Shown here: one piece after another, positions 15,510 through 24,236 of the stretch | Layout of the letters: every line of letters starts with the position of its first letter | Position numbering within the stretch: the first letter of the stretch is position 1 | NCBI RefSeq assembly: GCF_000014045.1 | Contig: NC_008209.1 | Location: forward strand, 1,759,001-1,823,000 | Direction: 5' to 3' | DNA from: Roseobacter denitrificans OCh 114 | GTDB taxonomy: Bacteria; Pseudomonadota; Alphaproteobacteria; Rhodobacterales; Rhodobacteraceae | DNA: 64,000 bases | Made by a program: the position numbers and the translations under genes | Notes under the pieces: generated by a model | Seen by the model: only the letters and a program-made list of their open reading frames with translations | Told to the model about the DNA's origin: nothing | The model's database searches: none

Positions 15510-16334
15510 GTGAACTGGGCCATGAAGACCAAGGGCTACAATCAGAAACGGGCCTGTTCCTTGGCCGGGATCGATCCGCGTGTTTATCGGCGAAGGTCGA
15601 AGCGCCCCGCCGACACGGAATTGCGGGCCAGGATGAAGGAACTGGCGTCCGAGCGGCGACGGTTCGGATATCGCCGTCTGCATATCCTACTGAAGCGCGA
15701 GGGATGGCAAGTGAACTGGAAGAAGCTGTACCGGCTCTACCGCGAAGAAGGGTTAACCGTTCGCAAACGGGGCGGGCGCAAGCGTGCTGTGGGCACCAGG
15801 ACGCCTATGGCGATCCCGCAGGGGCCGAACCAGCGATGGTCACTCGACTTCATGTCGGATGCATTGGAGGATGGTCGCCGGTTCCGGGTTTTGAATGTGA
15901 TCGATGACTTCAGCCGGGAATGCCTGGCCGCTGTGGTGGACACATCCATCGGAGGCACGCGTGTTGCCCGTGAGCTGGATCGCATCGCAGAACTCCGTGG
16001 CTATCCCTGCATGGTGGTCTCAGACAACGGCACAGAACTGACCAGCAATGCGATGCTGAAATGGCAGGAAAACCGCAAAGTTGGTTGGCACTACATCGCG
16101 CCAGGAAAGCCGATGCAGAACGGTCTTGTCGAAAGCTTCAACGGGCGAATGCGCGAAGAATGCCTCAATGAACACCTGTTCCCGTCTTTGCGCCATGCCC
16201 GCCGCATGATTGCGGCATGGCGCGGCGACTACAATCACTACCGCCCACATTCGAGCCTCGACGGGCTCACGCCGTGGGAGTATCACCAACGGTCAAAGGA
16301 AGACCAAAACCTGAACAGTGCTAACCTAAAGTAG
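15510..16334 (+). CDS. IS-B orfB, DDE transposase
   Basis: A 274-residue IS3-family OrfB with an HTH_21 region ([17 protein letters not shown]) and DDE core: D in [10 protein letters not shown] in [10 protein letters not shown] in R-M-R-E-E-C-L-N-E. Its frame is open back to the orfA slip site, so an OrfAB fusion can form, but the GTG at 15510 also has GAGGAGGA upstream and could start OrfB alone. The decayed copy at 9595-10005 belongs to the same lineage. Confidence 0.92.
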   Translation: MNWAMKTKGYNQKRACSLAGIDPRVYRRRSKRPADTELRARMKELASERRRFGYRRLHILLKREGWQVNWKKLYRLYREEGLTVRKRGGRKRAVGTRTPMAIPQGPNQRWSLDFMSDALEDGRRFRVLNVIDDFSRECLAAVVDTSIGGTRVARELDRIAELRGYPCMVVSDNGTELTSNAMLKWQENRKVGWHYIAPGKPMQNGLVESFNGRMREECLNEHLFPSLRHARRMIAAWRGDYNHYRPHSSLDGLTPWEYHQRSKEDQNLNSANLK

Positions 16335-16354
16335 CGGACTCTCAGGGGAGCAGG

Positions 16355-16714
16355 TCACAGCTCTTCCACGAATACGTGAAAACAGGTCCACTTCGGGAAC
16401 TTCCGCGCCAGGCTAGATGAAGACATGTCGCCGAATATGTCCTCGACGTTTCGGAGGTATGCCCCAGGCTCCCTCGTGACGCCGTCTACCATCTGGCAGA
16501 TATAGTACAGGTCTACACTCGACACCCGCTGAAGCTGTGAGACCAACTTGGGGTCCTCCGCACGAACAATGCCATCCTGTAATGGCTTGGCCTGAATGGG
16601 TTTAATTGTGCGGGTTGAGAATCTCCGACCGCCCGAACACCACCCGCAGGTTACTGCGCCTACGGTCGTTTGCGAATACCCGATCCTCTGGGCTTTGCCT
16701 TGGCAGGATAGCAC
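16355..16714 (-). pseudogene. Fragment of an unknown gene, 3' end cut by IS-B
   Basis: A minus-strand frame of up to 119 codons whose stop lies in the last bases of IS-B. The part nearest the IS (L-V-S-Q-L-Q-R-V-S-S-V-D-L-Y-Y-I-C-Q-M-V-D-G-V) reads like real protein; the upstream ~45 residues are poorer and the start is uncertain. No ribosome-binding site is obvious and I do not recognise the family. Most likely a remnant. Confidence 0.35.
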
Positions 16715-16818
16715 GACGCTCCGAGCGATGTTTCGCTCAAATACTGTGTCTATACTGTTCCTGAACGAGGTGCCTGATCGCCCGTGTTGTGTAAAAGCAT
16801 GTTTTCGCTAAGAAATTT

Positions 16819-16892
16819 TGGAGGCGAGTACCGGAATCGAACCGGTGTACACGGATTTGCAATCCGCTGCGTAACCACTCCGCCAACTCGCC
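16819..16892 (-). tRNA. tRNA-Cys (GCA)
   Basis: A complete cloverleaf on the minus strand: acceptor GGCGAGT/ACTCGCC, anticodon loop TTGCAAA giving GCA, T-arm CCGGTTCGATTCCGG, and CCA encoded at 16819-16821. It lies at the right side of the IS-rich island that begins at tRNA-Phe. Confidence 0.95.
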
Positions 16893-17725
16893 TGTTAGCA
16901 CCGTAGCCATATGGATTTGAAATCTGAGCGTCAAGCGACATTTCGCGCACTGCCTGCGTTTCGACTGACCTGAGCGTATTGGGCCAGCATTCCCGGAGCC
17001 TTGGAAGCGATTGCGCCGACGCTGGGTTTTGACCTTACAGTCTGTTGGTGTGGTGCCCGCAGCGACTACGTCACAAAGAAGAAACTTAACTGGCTGGTGG
17101 TGAACTTTAGCCTACGTGTGGAATCCGGAAGAGCATATCCTCACCCCTTCCCCAATTCACGATATGACGCTGAGGTGCTGACTTAATTTAATGAGTATCT
17201 TCCCATCGCGCCCCGCATCATTCAGGGCGGAGTTCCGGGAAAATTATTGGTTTGGGCGCGCCGCAGGAGCGTTCTGGATGGGCTATCTGTCAAAGACAAG
17301 CGGCCCGGCGTAAGCCTGTCCCGACTAAGTGCCGTTCTTGTGACTGTATTACTGCCAGACAGAGGCGGAACAGCGGGGCTGAAACAGGCGGACACATGCC
17401 GCAAGGCGGTGACTATGTCGGGGCCGACAGTTCACTGGACTGTCGCCTTTCTCGTTCCTCAGCTTCTTCAAAAAGCCTTGTCGCATGCGAGCGGAAGGGG
17501 GCTTAACCGAGCGATTGGGGAGGCACCAAAAGCTGGGCAGATCCATAATGGCGATGGGGCAATGGCAATGACGACACTGCAACAGTATTTCTTGCAAAGG
17601 TGTCAAATTGGATTTCAGGCGGCGCCAAGGTCGATGCTGCCAGTGATTTAACCCTGTCACTCCGAAGTGTCGTGCAAAACGGCGGCTTTGACGTTTGAGC
17701 GCGTAGTCGCAACCGCCATCGTGGT
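16893..17725. other. 833-bp stretch with no defensible gene
   Basis: Open frames here are short and overlap on both strands. One short plus-strand stretch (about 17220-17308, F-R-E-N-Y-W-F-G-R-A-A-G-A-F-W-M-G-Y-L) reads like a piece of a protein but ends without a partner. I see no RNA gene or terminal repeat. It is probably decayed coding sequence at the island edge. Confidence 0.4.
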
Positions 17726-18148
17726 TCAACCGGCGTTCATGTCGTTGGACTCACGGACCTCTGCGATCGTGGTGGCGGAAAGCCTTTCTACAAGGCTTTG
17801 TTCCACGTCCTTTAGCACGGATGCGACTTTCCTCTGCAGGATATGCTCCACGGAACATGCAGGAATTGCCTCGGCTTCACCGGTGGCAACGAGGCTCTCA
17901 TCAAGTGCGAGGTACACATCAGCCAGAGTTATTTGGCCCGGTGCACGCGCAAGCCGCCACCCGCCCGCGTGACCCTTTTCTGACGTCAGAAGGCCCGCCT
18001 TGCGCAGCTTTCCCAAAACGCGCCTGACAACGACAGGGTTCGTACCGGCATGTTCCGCAATATCGGCAGATGTCTGCACTCTTTCCGGATCACCTGCCAT
18101 ATGCCCGAGCGTGTGCAGCGCAAGCGATAACCGTGAATTACGTTTCAT
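17726..18148 (-). CDS. Rrf2-family regulator divergent from the G3E GTPase operon
   Basis: A 140-residue Rrf2 protein: K-R-N-S-R-L-S-L-A-L-H-T-L, helix-turn-helix T-S-A-D-I-A-E-H-A-G-T-N-P-V-V-V-R-R-V-L-G-K-L, then wing G-H-A-G-G-W-R-L-A. Only one cysteine (A-C-S-V) is present, so the three-Cys Fe-S cluster of IscR/NsrR is absent and it must sense by another route. The ATG at 18148 has GAGGAAAA. It is divergent from the COG0523 GTPase gene with 104 bp between, so it probably controls that operon. Confidence 0.85.
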   Translation of the reverse strand: MKRNSRLSLALHTLGHMAGDPERVQTSADIAEHAGTNPVVVRRVLGKLRKAGLLTSEKGHAGGWRLARAPGQITLADVYLALDESLVATGEAEAIPACSVEHILQRKVASVLKDVEQSLVERLSATTIAEVRESNDMNAG

Positions 18149-18174
18149 AGGCGCTTTTCCTCTGACGTCCCACA

Positions 18175-18225
18175 TTACGTAACAATTGCTGTTGCAATAG
18201 TCTAGTAACTGAGTAAGTTGCGTAA
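18175..18225. promoter_or_regulatory. Repeated 8-bp boxes and inverted repeat, candidate operators
   Basis: TTACGTAA (18175-18182) and TTGCGTAA (18218-18225) are near-identical boxes 43 bp apart, and between them ATTGC-TGTT-GCAAT (18185-18198) is a perfect inverted repeat. All lie between the Rrf2 gene and the GTPase gene. They do not match the Zur box pattern I know for alphaproteobacteria. Candidate Rrf2 sites only. Confidence 0.35.
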
Positions 18226-18252
18226 TATGCGATCTAAGCTTTGGAGCACAGA

Positions 18253-19464
18253 ATGTCACAGGCTCGTCTTCCCGTCACGGTTCTTTCCGGATTCTTGGGG
18301 GCTGGAAAAACCACGCTGTTGAACCGTGTTCTGAACAATCGGGAAGGTCGGCGCGTTGCGGTCATCGTCAATGATATGTCCGAAGTGAACATCGACGCTG
18401 ATCTGGTGCGGGCGGATACACAGCTGAGCCGGACAGATGAGACGCTGGTCGAGATGTCGAACGGCTGTATTTGCTGCACGTTGCGCGATGATTTGCTGGA
18501 CGAGGTGCGCCGTCTCGCCATTGAGGGTCGGTTTGACTACCTGCTCATCGAGTCCACCGGCATTTCGGAGCCATTGCCCGTGGCAGCGACATTCGATTTC
18601 CGGGATGAATTCGGCGATAGCCTGGCAGATGTGTCGCGACTGGATACGATGGTCACGGTGGTGGATGCGGCGAATTTGCTGAATGATTACAGCAGCCATG
18701 ATTTTCTGCGCGACCGCGGCGAGACGATGGGGGAAGAGGATGACCGCACATTGGTTCACCTTCTTACCGACCAGATTGAATTCGCGGATGTCATTGTCCT
18801 GAACAAGGTCACGGATGCCGGTCCCGAACGTGTCGATGCTGCGCGCAAGATCATCCGCTCACTGAACGCGGATGCGAGGATCATCGAGACGGATCAATCC
18901 GATGTCCCGGCGGATGCGATCCTCGACACGGGCCTCTTTGATTTCGAAAAGGCCCATGAGCACCCGATGTGGGCCAAAGAGCTGTATGGCTTTGCCGATC
19001 ATGTTCCTGAAACGGAAGAATACGGTGTTGCCTCTTTTGTCTACCGGGCGCGGCGTCCATTTGTTCCGGCGCAGATCCTCGCGGTTCTGAACGGTGATAT
19101 GCCGGGCGTCATCCGGGCCAAGGGCCATTTCTGGATCGCAACGCGCCCTGACTGGATTGCCGAGTTTTCACTGGCGGGGTCGTTATCTACGGTGAAACCG
19201 CTGGGGACGTGGTGGGCCTCTGTGTCAAAGGAGAGCTGGCCTGCGCATGAAAGCGTGAAAAGCTATTTGCAGGCGCATTGGCAAGAACCTTGGGGGGACC
19301 GCCGTCAGGAACTGGTGTTTATCGGGGCAGGGATCGACTGGCCTTCGCTGAAATCACGCCTTGATGGCTGTCTTGTGCCTGCGTCGGTGGCCCCGGGGCC
19401 GGATGACTTGCCGGATTATCCCGACCCGTTCCCCATGTGGCGCCGTGCGGAACAAGCGGCATGA
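18253..19464 (+). CDS. G3E (COG0523) GTPase, zinc metallochaperone type
   Basis: A 403-residue CobW/ZigA-type GTPase: Walker [10 protein letters not shown] (residues 13-21), the metal-binding C-I-C-C (72-75, in N-G-C-I-C-C-T-L), E-S-T-G-I-S-E-P and the base motif N-K-V-T. The C-terminal CobW_C domain contains G-H-F-W-I-A-T-R. The family delivers metal, often zinc, to client proteins in the cytoplasm under limitation. The ATG at 18253 is preceded by GGAGCA; the TTG at 18241 is less likely. It heads a nine-gene run joined mainly by 4-nt overlaps, including an importer, which points to metal supply. Confidence 0.88.
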   Translation: MSQARLPVTVLSGFLGAGKTTLLNRVLNNREGRRVAVIVNDMSEVNIDADLVRADTQLSRTDETLVEMSNGCICCTLRDDLLDEVRRLAIEGRFDYLLIESTGISEPLPVAATFDFRDEFGDSLADVSRLDTMVTVVDAANLLNDYSSHDFLRDRGETMGEEDDRTLVHLLTDQIEFADVIVLNKVTDAGPERVDAARKIIRSLNADARIIETDQSDVPADAILDTGLFDFEKAHEHPMWAKELYGFADHVPETEEYGVASFVYRARRPFVPAQILAVLNGDMPGVIRAKGHFWIATRPDWIAEFSLAGSLSTVKPLGTWWASVSKESWPAHESVKSYLQAHWQEPWGDRRQELVFIGAGIDWPSLKSRLDGCLVPASVAPGPDDLPDYPDPFPMWRRAEQAA

Positions 19465-20096
19465 CGTTCGTGCGTGAAGTTGTGCGAGACGCCGCCGTGG
19501 GGGTCGCTGTTGCGGACCGGCCTGAAGACCTCGTGGCCATCCGGAAACCCGGTTGTGCCGCTGCGATCTGGCGCAGGCAAGCCGCGCCCGCGTTTCAATC
19601 GTGGTTGGATGCGCTTCCCAGCACACAGTTGCCCCGGCTCCGCGCGACCCTGCGCCCAGAGGACGTTTCTGATGCATTGAGCCAGCTTTTTGATAGGGCT
19701 CGGACGCCGAAATGTGCAGAGCGCGTCCAACTCATCGACGACATGGCGGCCCTGGCCCATCTTTTCGCAGATCTGATGCAGGCGCGCTATCTGCAGGTGC
19801 GGCTTGAACCGGTGAAAACCAATGCCTGCCGCAAGTTTCACGTCGATGCGGTCATGGCGCGTCTGATCTGCACCTACCGCGGGACGGGCACTCAATATGG
19901 CATTTCCAAAAAGGGGGATGATCCGTTGCGGGTGTTCACCGTCCCGACGGGATCTCCCATTTTGCTGCGTGGGACGCTTTGGCCGGACTCCCCGCGTTCC
20001 GGTCTGTTGCACCGTTCGCCGCCCATTGAGGGCAGCGAGGAAACGAGGCTGGTCCTTGTGCTTGATCCGGTCTTTGACCGGGAGGATGCACTATGA
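19461..20096 (+). CDS. DUF1826 family protein
   Basis: A 211-residue protein matching the DUF1826 pattern: a helical N-terminal half, then [21 protein letters not shown], a segment reminiscent of an Fe(II)/2-oxoglutarate-type H-x-D and double-stranded beta fold, then L-H-R-S-P-P-I. DUF1826 genes commonly sit beside COG0523 GTPases in zinc-response loci. It overlaps the GTPase gene by 4 nt. A role as GTPase client or partner is inference. Confidence 0.75.
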   Translation: MTFVREVVRDAAVGVAVADRPEDLVAIRKPGCAAAIWRRQAAPAFQSWLDALPSTQLPRLRATLRPEDVSDALSQLFDRARTPKCAERVQLIDDMAALAHLFADLMQARYLQVRLEPVKTNACRKFHVDAVMARLICTYRGTGTQYGISKKGDDPLRVFTVPTGSPILLRGTLWPDSPRSGLLHRSPPIEGSEETRLVLVLDPVFDREDAL

Positions 20097-20359
20097 ACCG
20101 CAACCTCGGCGCCACAAAGCTGCGACGCAGGCGGCGGCCGGTCGATCCGATGCATAGTTATGACAACTTGCCCAAACCCTTGCGAAACTGGCTGTCCCAG
20201 GCGGCACTGCCATGGTCGCCGACCTCTGCACGACGCATCTGGAACCGTGCCGAGGCGCAGGGTCAAAGCGTTCAGGATGCACTCCGTGCCCTGTCGCGTG
20301 CCGAGGCGCAAACACTGGCGCGTGACCGGCCTTTGATCCGCGAAATTCACACACCTTAA
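20093..20359 (+). CDS. Small basic protein, DUF6525-like
   Basis: An 88-residue basic protein (L-G-A-T-K-L-R-R-R-R-R-P-V-D-P-M) with a conserved helix pair around P-L-R-N-W-L-S-Q-A-A-L-P-W-S-P and R-R-I-W-N-R-A. It looks like the DUF6525 family of Rhodobacterales. No membrane segment or Cys is present. It overlaps DUF1826 by 4 nt and lies 19 bp before the binding-protein gene, so it is an operon member. Function unknown. Confidence 0.65.
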   Translation: MNRNLGATKLRRRRRPVDPMHSYDNLPKPLRNWLSQAALPWSPTSARRIWNRAEAQGQSVQDALRALSRAEAQTLARDRPLIREIHTP

Positions 20360-20378
20360 GCTATCAGGGAAACCACAT

Positions 20379-21902
20379 ATGTTACTTATCAAACGCATGG
20401 CCGCTGCTGCGGTATTTGCGCTGGGGCTGGCCGGTCCCACGCTTGCGCAGGAGGGCAGTTTTACCATCTCCGTCACCTTTGGGCCAACGGCCGAGGTGCC
20501 CGACCCGCGGGCAGGCTACAACGGGTGGATGTCAAATCAGACCGGTGTGACTGAAACCCTGATGGGCATTGATTATGATTTGAACCTCTACCCGCGCCTT
20601 GCCGAAAACATCGCGCAGATCGCGCCCACGCAGTGGCGTGTCACCCTGCGCGAGGGTCTTCAATTCCATGACGGATCGCCGGTGACGGCGCAGGCCGTCA
20701 TTGACGCGATTGCTCCGATTTCTCAGGCGGATCATCCAGGTTACAACGCCCGCATTGCCCGCGTGCTGGATCTGGCGGGAATGTCGGCGCAGGATGACAG
20801 GACTGTGGTGTTTGAAACAAACAGCCCGAATGCCGCCTTCCAGTGGAGCCTGTCGGACCCCGGTGTGGCCATACTCGGCGCAGCCTCCGAGGCGTTTCCG
20901 ATCAATGCGACCGGGCCTTATGTGTTCCGTGAGGCCATTGTGGATCAGCTCTACCGCGTTGAGGCCAATCCCGACTACCGCCTTGGCGCGCCGGGTTTTG
21001 AGGAAGTGCGCGTTGCTGCCTCACCGGACCCGGCAGCCGCAGCCCTCGCGTTTGAAGCGGGGGAGGTTGATCTGGTCATCAACTATCCGGAAACCGATTT
21101 TGAACGGATACAGGAGACGGGTGCGCTTGGCTTCACGGCCCCCACGGCACGGCTTTACTTCTATTCGATGAACACGGCATCCGGTCCGCTGGCCAACCCT
21201 TTGATCCGCCGCGCCGTTTCACTGGCGATTGATCGTGATGGCATCGTCGAGGCGGTGTTGTCGGGCGTGGGCGGCGTGCCTGCGGGCACCATCTACCCGG
21301 CGGGCAAAAGCTGGGCGGCTGACATCGCCCCCACCTATGACCCCGCGCGCGCAGAGGCCTTGTTGAGCGAGGCCGGTGCCGTCAAACGGGGCGGGCGCTG
21401 GATGCTGGACGGTGAACCGATTGAGATCGACATCCTGACCTATTCCTCGCGTGCCGCGCTTCCCCCGACAGCCGAAATCACGCAGGCGTTCCTGCAGCAG
21501 ATCGGCATTACGGCGCGCGTCCGGGTTGGCGAATATGGCGCCAGCAATGATGCGATGCTGGCCGGGGAGGGGGATATGTTTCTGCAGGCTTGGGTGATGC
21601 TGCCGCAGGGTGATCCCGGTTCGGTTCTCGGCTTTTTGCTGGCCAGCGATGGGGGGGCGAATTCGGGGCGCTATGCGAATCCCGCCTTGGACGAACTATT
21701 GATAAAGGGGCAAACCACCTTTGAGCAGTCCGAGCGTGAGCGGATTTATGATGAGGTTCAGCAGATCATCGCGACAGATGTGCCGCTGATCCCCGTCTTT
21801 CACGTCAGTCAGGCCAATGTGGCGCGCGCGGGCTTGACGGGCTATGCCGTTCATCCGACAGAGACTTACTGGCTTACACATGAGACCGCTTTGAGCGAAT
21901 GA
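20379..21902 (+). CDS. ABC importer substrate-binding protein, nickel/peptide (SBP_bac_5) family
   Basis: A 507-residue periplasmic binding protein with a signal peptide (cleavage near P-T-L-A-Q, residue ~23). Family marks are the start S-F-T-I-S-V-T-F-G, the W-R-V-T-L-R-E-G-L-Q-F-H-D-G-S-P-V-T-A motif and the late N-P-L-I-R-R-A-V-S-L-A-I-D-R. NikA, DppA and CntA share this fold, and sequence alone does not separate nickel, peptide and metallophore ligands. The operon with a metal-chaperone GTPase favours a metal complex (metallophore) as ligand; this is inference. Confidence 0.85.
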   Translation: MLLIKRMAAAAVFALGLAGPTLAQEGSFTISVTFGPTAEVPDPRAGYNGWMSNQTGVTETLMGIDYDLNLYPRLAENIAQIAPTQWRVTLREGLQFHDGSPVTAQAVIDAIAPISQADHPGYNARIARVLDLAGMSAQDDRTVVFETNSPNAAFQWSLSDPGVAILGAASEAFPINATGPYVFREAIVDQLYRVEANPDYRLGAPGFEEVRVAASPDPAAAALAFEAGEVDLVINYPETDFERIQETGALGFTAPTARLYFYSMNTASGPLANPLIRRAVSLAIDRDGIVEAVLSGVGGVPAGTIYPAGKSWAADIAPTYDPARAEALLSEAGAVKRGGRWMLDGEPIEIDILTYSSRAALPPTAEITQAFLQQIGITARVRVGEYGASNDAMLAGEGDMFLQAWVMLPQGDPGSVLGFLLASDGGANSGRYANPALDELLIKGQTTFEQSERERIYDEVQQIIATDVPLIPVFHVSQANVARAGLTGYAVHPTETYWLTHETALSE

Positions 21903-22582
21903 CGATTAATGCAACGGGCCTGAGCGCTGAGCGCTCGGGCCGCACGATCCTGCATCCGACGCATCTGCGGATGGCGCCCGGCGACCGCGTCGGGCTTGTT
22001 GGCGCGTCGGGGTCGGGTAAATCGACCCTTGGCCACGTGCTGATTGATGCCCTGCGCGCAGGCGGTCAAAGCGTGACACATGTCCCACAAAGCCCGGAGG
22101 AAGCGCTCGACCCGCTGCGCAGTATGGCGTTTCACTGGCGTGAAGCGGAACAGGCATTGGGCCTGCCGCCTGATCCTGTCCGCCGGTCCATGCTGTTTGA
22201 AGCCCTGCGCATAGAAGGCGGTGATCTGCGCAAACGCCCCTGGGGATGGAGCCGGGGGATGCAGCAGCGTTTCGTCATCGCCATGGCCCTGATCGGCACG
22301 CCTGACCTGCTTGTCATGGATGAACCCACATCCGCGCTCGACCCGGTTGTGGCTGCGGGCACGATGGACCTCCTGGATCGCTACCTGTCGGATCGGACAA
22401 CGGCCTTGCTGCTGATCACCCATGACCTCGGACTTGCCGCAAGGCGTGTGACGCGGTTGATGGTCATGGCCGAGGGGCGCATTGTCGAGGATGCACCGAC
22501 CGCGCAGTTGCTGGCGGCACCTGCAACCGCGGCGGCCAGGGCGCTATGCGCGCATCGCAGTTGGCTCGAACTGCCATGCTAG
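21899..22582 (+). CDS. ABC importer ATPase 1 (DppD/NikD/CntD-like)
   Basis: A 227-residue ATPase: Walker A G-A-S-G-S-G-K-S-T, signature W-S-R-G-M-Q-Q-R, Walker B L-L-V-M-D-E-P, H-loop I-T-H-D. It lacks the C-terminal oligopeptide-type extension with Fe-S cysteines, so it is a short form. It overlaps the binding-protein gene by 4 nt and the next ATPase gene by 7 nt. It pairs with the second ATPase as a heterodimer on the cytoplasmic face. Confidence 0.86.
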   Translation: MTINATGLSAERSGRTILHPTHLRMAPGDRVGLVGASGSGKSTLGHVLIDALRAGGQSVTHVPQSPEEALDPLRSMAFHWREAEQALGLPPDPVRRSMLFEALRIEGGDLRKRPWGWSRGMQQRFVIAMALIGTPDLLVMDEPTSALDPVVAAGTMDLLDRYLSDRTTALLLITHDLGLAARRVTRLMVMAEGRIVEDAPTAQLLAAPATAAARALCAHRSWLELPC

Positions 22583-23301
22583 AGGTGCGCAATGTTACCG
22601 TGCGGCGCGGACGGGCAGTTGCGCTGAAAGACATTTCTCTGTCGCTGGCACCGGGGCGCACATTGGCGGTGGTTGGCGAAAGCGGGGCGGGAAAATCGAC
22701 GCTGATCGGCGCGATCCTCGGGCTGATCCGCTGCGCATCGGGGCATATCACGTGGACGGGTGGGGCCGTCAAATCCTGTCGCCCTGCCTTGGTCATGCAG
22801 GAACCGCGCAGCGCATTCAACCCGCGGCTCTCCCTGCGCCGCTCGGTGATGGAGCCGCTCGTGGCCCAACGGCGGGCTGTTGATGAGACGCATCTGGAAA
22901 GACTGTGCCGTGGGTTGGAGATTGTGCCCGATCTTCTGGATCGCCTGCCCACAGAGGTCTCAATCGGGCAGGCGCAACGGGTCGGTATCCTGCGCGCCCT
23001 GATCGCCACACCACCGCTGGTCTTGTTCGACGAACCCCTTTCGGCCCTTGACGCTGTTACGCAAAAACACACCGCGCGTCTGATCGCCGATCTTCAGGGA
23101 CAGATTGGCTTTGCCGCGCTGATCGTGACCCATGATCTCGGCTATGCTGCTGCCTACGCTGATGACGTCGCGGTGCTGCGTGCGGGGCAAATCGAGGAGC
23201 AATCAACTGCGGCAGAATTTGTGCATGCGCCGCAGTCCGGGTATGGCCGCACCTTGCGCGATGCCGCCTTTGCGCTTGGCGCCTTGGAGCACGTCGCATG
23301 A
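22576..23301 (+). CDS. ABC importer ATPase 2 (DppF/NikE/CntF-like)
   Basis: A 241-residue ATPase: Walker A G-E-S-G-A-G-K-S-T, Q-loop V-M-Q-E-P, Walker B L-V-L-F-D-E-P, H-loop V-T-H-D. The signature is degenerate (V-S-I-G-Q-A-Q-R instead of L-S-G-G-Q), so one of the two composite ATP sites may be weak. I take the ATG at 22576; an in-frame ATG at 22546 lies well within the previous gene. It overlaps both neighbours. Confidence 0.84.
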   Translation: MLEVRNVTVRRGRAVALKDISLSLAPGRTLAVVGESGAGKSTLIGAILGLIRCASGHITWTGGAVKSCRPALVMQEPRSAFNPRLSLRRSVMEPLVAQRRAVDETHLERLCRGLEIVPDLLDRLPTEVSIGQAQRVGILRALIATPPLVLFDEPLSALDAVTQKHTARLIADLQGQIGFAALIVTHDLGYAAAYADDVAVLRAGQIEEQSTAAEFVHAPQSGYGRTLRDAAFALGALEHVA

Positions 23302-24236
23302 TCGCAGTGCTGTCCGGTCTGATCCTGCGGGCGGTGGTCGTTCTGACGGGCACCGCAGTGGCGACATTCGCGCTGCTGTGGCACGCGCCGGGCGATCCCG
23401 CACTTGCCATTGCGCTGGCGCGCTTTGGATCACAGGTGCCGGCAGAGGTGGTCGATGAGATCCGCCGTGAGGCCGGATTGGAGACCGGGTTCTGGCCCGC
23501 GTTCCAAGCTTGGATCAGCCCGCTCCTGAGGGGGGATTTCGGGCAATCGTCCGTCACGGGCCGCGATGTCTGGCCGGATCTTGTCACGGCCATGTCCTAT
23601 TCCTTTCCGCTGGCGATCCTCGGCCTGCTCGTCGGTCTGGTGATATCTGTTCCGCTTGCGGTGATTGCCACCCGGCGGCCCGGCGGCTTGCTGGACCGCC
23701 TGGCCGTTGCGCTTGCCTCTATGGGCACGGCGATTCCGCAGTTCTGGCTGGCGCTGTTGCTGATCCTGCTCTTCGCGGTGCACCTCGGCTGGTTGCCCGC
23801 CATGGGCGCACGCACGCCCACACACGCCATTCTGCCGGCGCTGGCCTTGGGGCTTGGCGTGGCCGCGTCTTTCACACGTATCCTCAGGTCAGGGATCCTT
23901 GAGGCGCGCAGCCAGCCCTTTCTGCCCGCGATCCGGCGGCGCGGCGTCGCTGCGCGCCGTGTCGAGCGTGATCATGTCGCCCCCCATGCCGCTGTTCCCG
24001 TCATTACCGTCTTTGGCCTCGAACTCGCCTTCCTGCTGGAGGGTATCGTGGTGATCGAAGTGATCTTTGCGCGCCCTGGTCTTGGCAGTTTTCTGGTCAA
24101 CGCGATCTTTGCGCGGGATTTTCCCAAGGTGCAGGCCGTGGTGATCGTCACGGCGGTGATCTTTGTGATCATCAACCTCGTGATTGATCTGCTATATCGT
24201 GCCCTCGACCCCCGGATCGGAGAGCGCAATGCGTAG
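23298..24236 (+). CDS. ABC importer permease 1 (DppB/NikB/CntB-like)
   Basis: A 312-residue inner-membrane permease. It has an N-terminal membrane helix and periplasmic loop with the G-D-F-G-Q-S motif, five further membrane segments and an EAA region (G-V-A-A-R-R-V-E-R-D-H-V-A-P-H-A-A-V-P-V). The start ATG at 23298 overlaps the preceding stop by 4 nt. It forms the channel with the 24229 permease. Confidence 0.86.
   Translation: MIAVLSGLILRAVVVLTGTAVATFALLWHAPGDPALAIALARFGSQVPAEVVDEIRREAGLETGFWPAFQAWISPLLRGDFGQSSVTGRDVWPDLVTAMSYSFPLAILGLLVGLVISVPLAVIATRRPGGLLDRLAVALASMGTAIPQFWLALLLILLFAVHLGWLPAMGARTPTHAILPALALGLGVAASFTRILRSGILEARSQPFLPAIRRRGVAARRVERDHVAPHAAVPVITVFGLELAFLLEGIVVIEVIFARPGLGSFLVNAIFARDFPKVQAVVIVTAVIFVIINLVIDLLYRALDPRIGERNA

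Larger units (their letters stand above)
15155..16358 (+). mobile_element. Complete IS3-family insertion sequence (IS-B)
   Basis: It is 1,204 bp, with terminal inverted repeats TGACCTGCTCCCCTGA at both ends. It carries orfA and orfB with an A6C slippery run. The flanking bases (GTTGCG left, CAGCTC right) show no target duplication, and both flanking genes end at the IS border. This suggests that the IS was once part of a larger event such as an IS-mediated deletion. Related to, but different from, IS-A. Confidence 0.9.

Noticed and set aside
13055..16714. A defence, toxin-antitoxin or CRISPR system in the island
   Set aside because: No cas gene, repeat array, nuclease motif or toxin-antitoxin pair could be seen; the cargo proteins are simply unrecognised.
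10356..17725. A right-hand attachment site copying the tRNA-Phe 3' end
   Set aside because: I looked for GGTTCGATTCCGCCCCCGGG and its complement and saw no second copy; only the unrelated tRNA-Cys T-arm came close.
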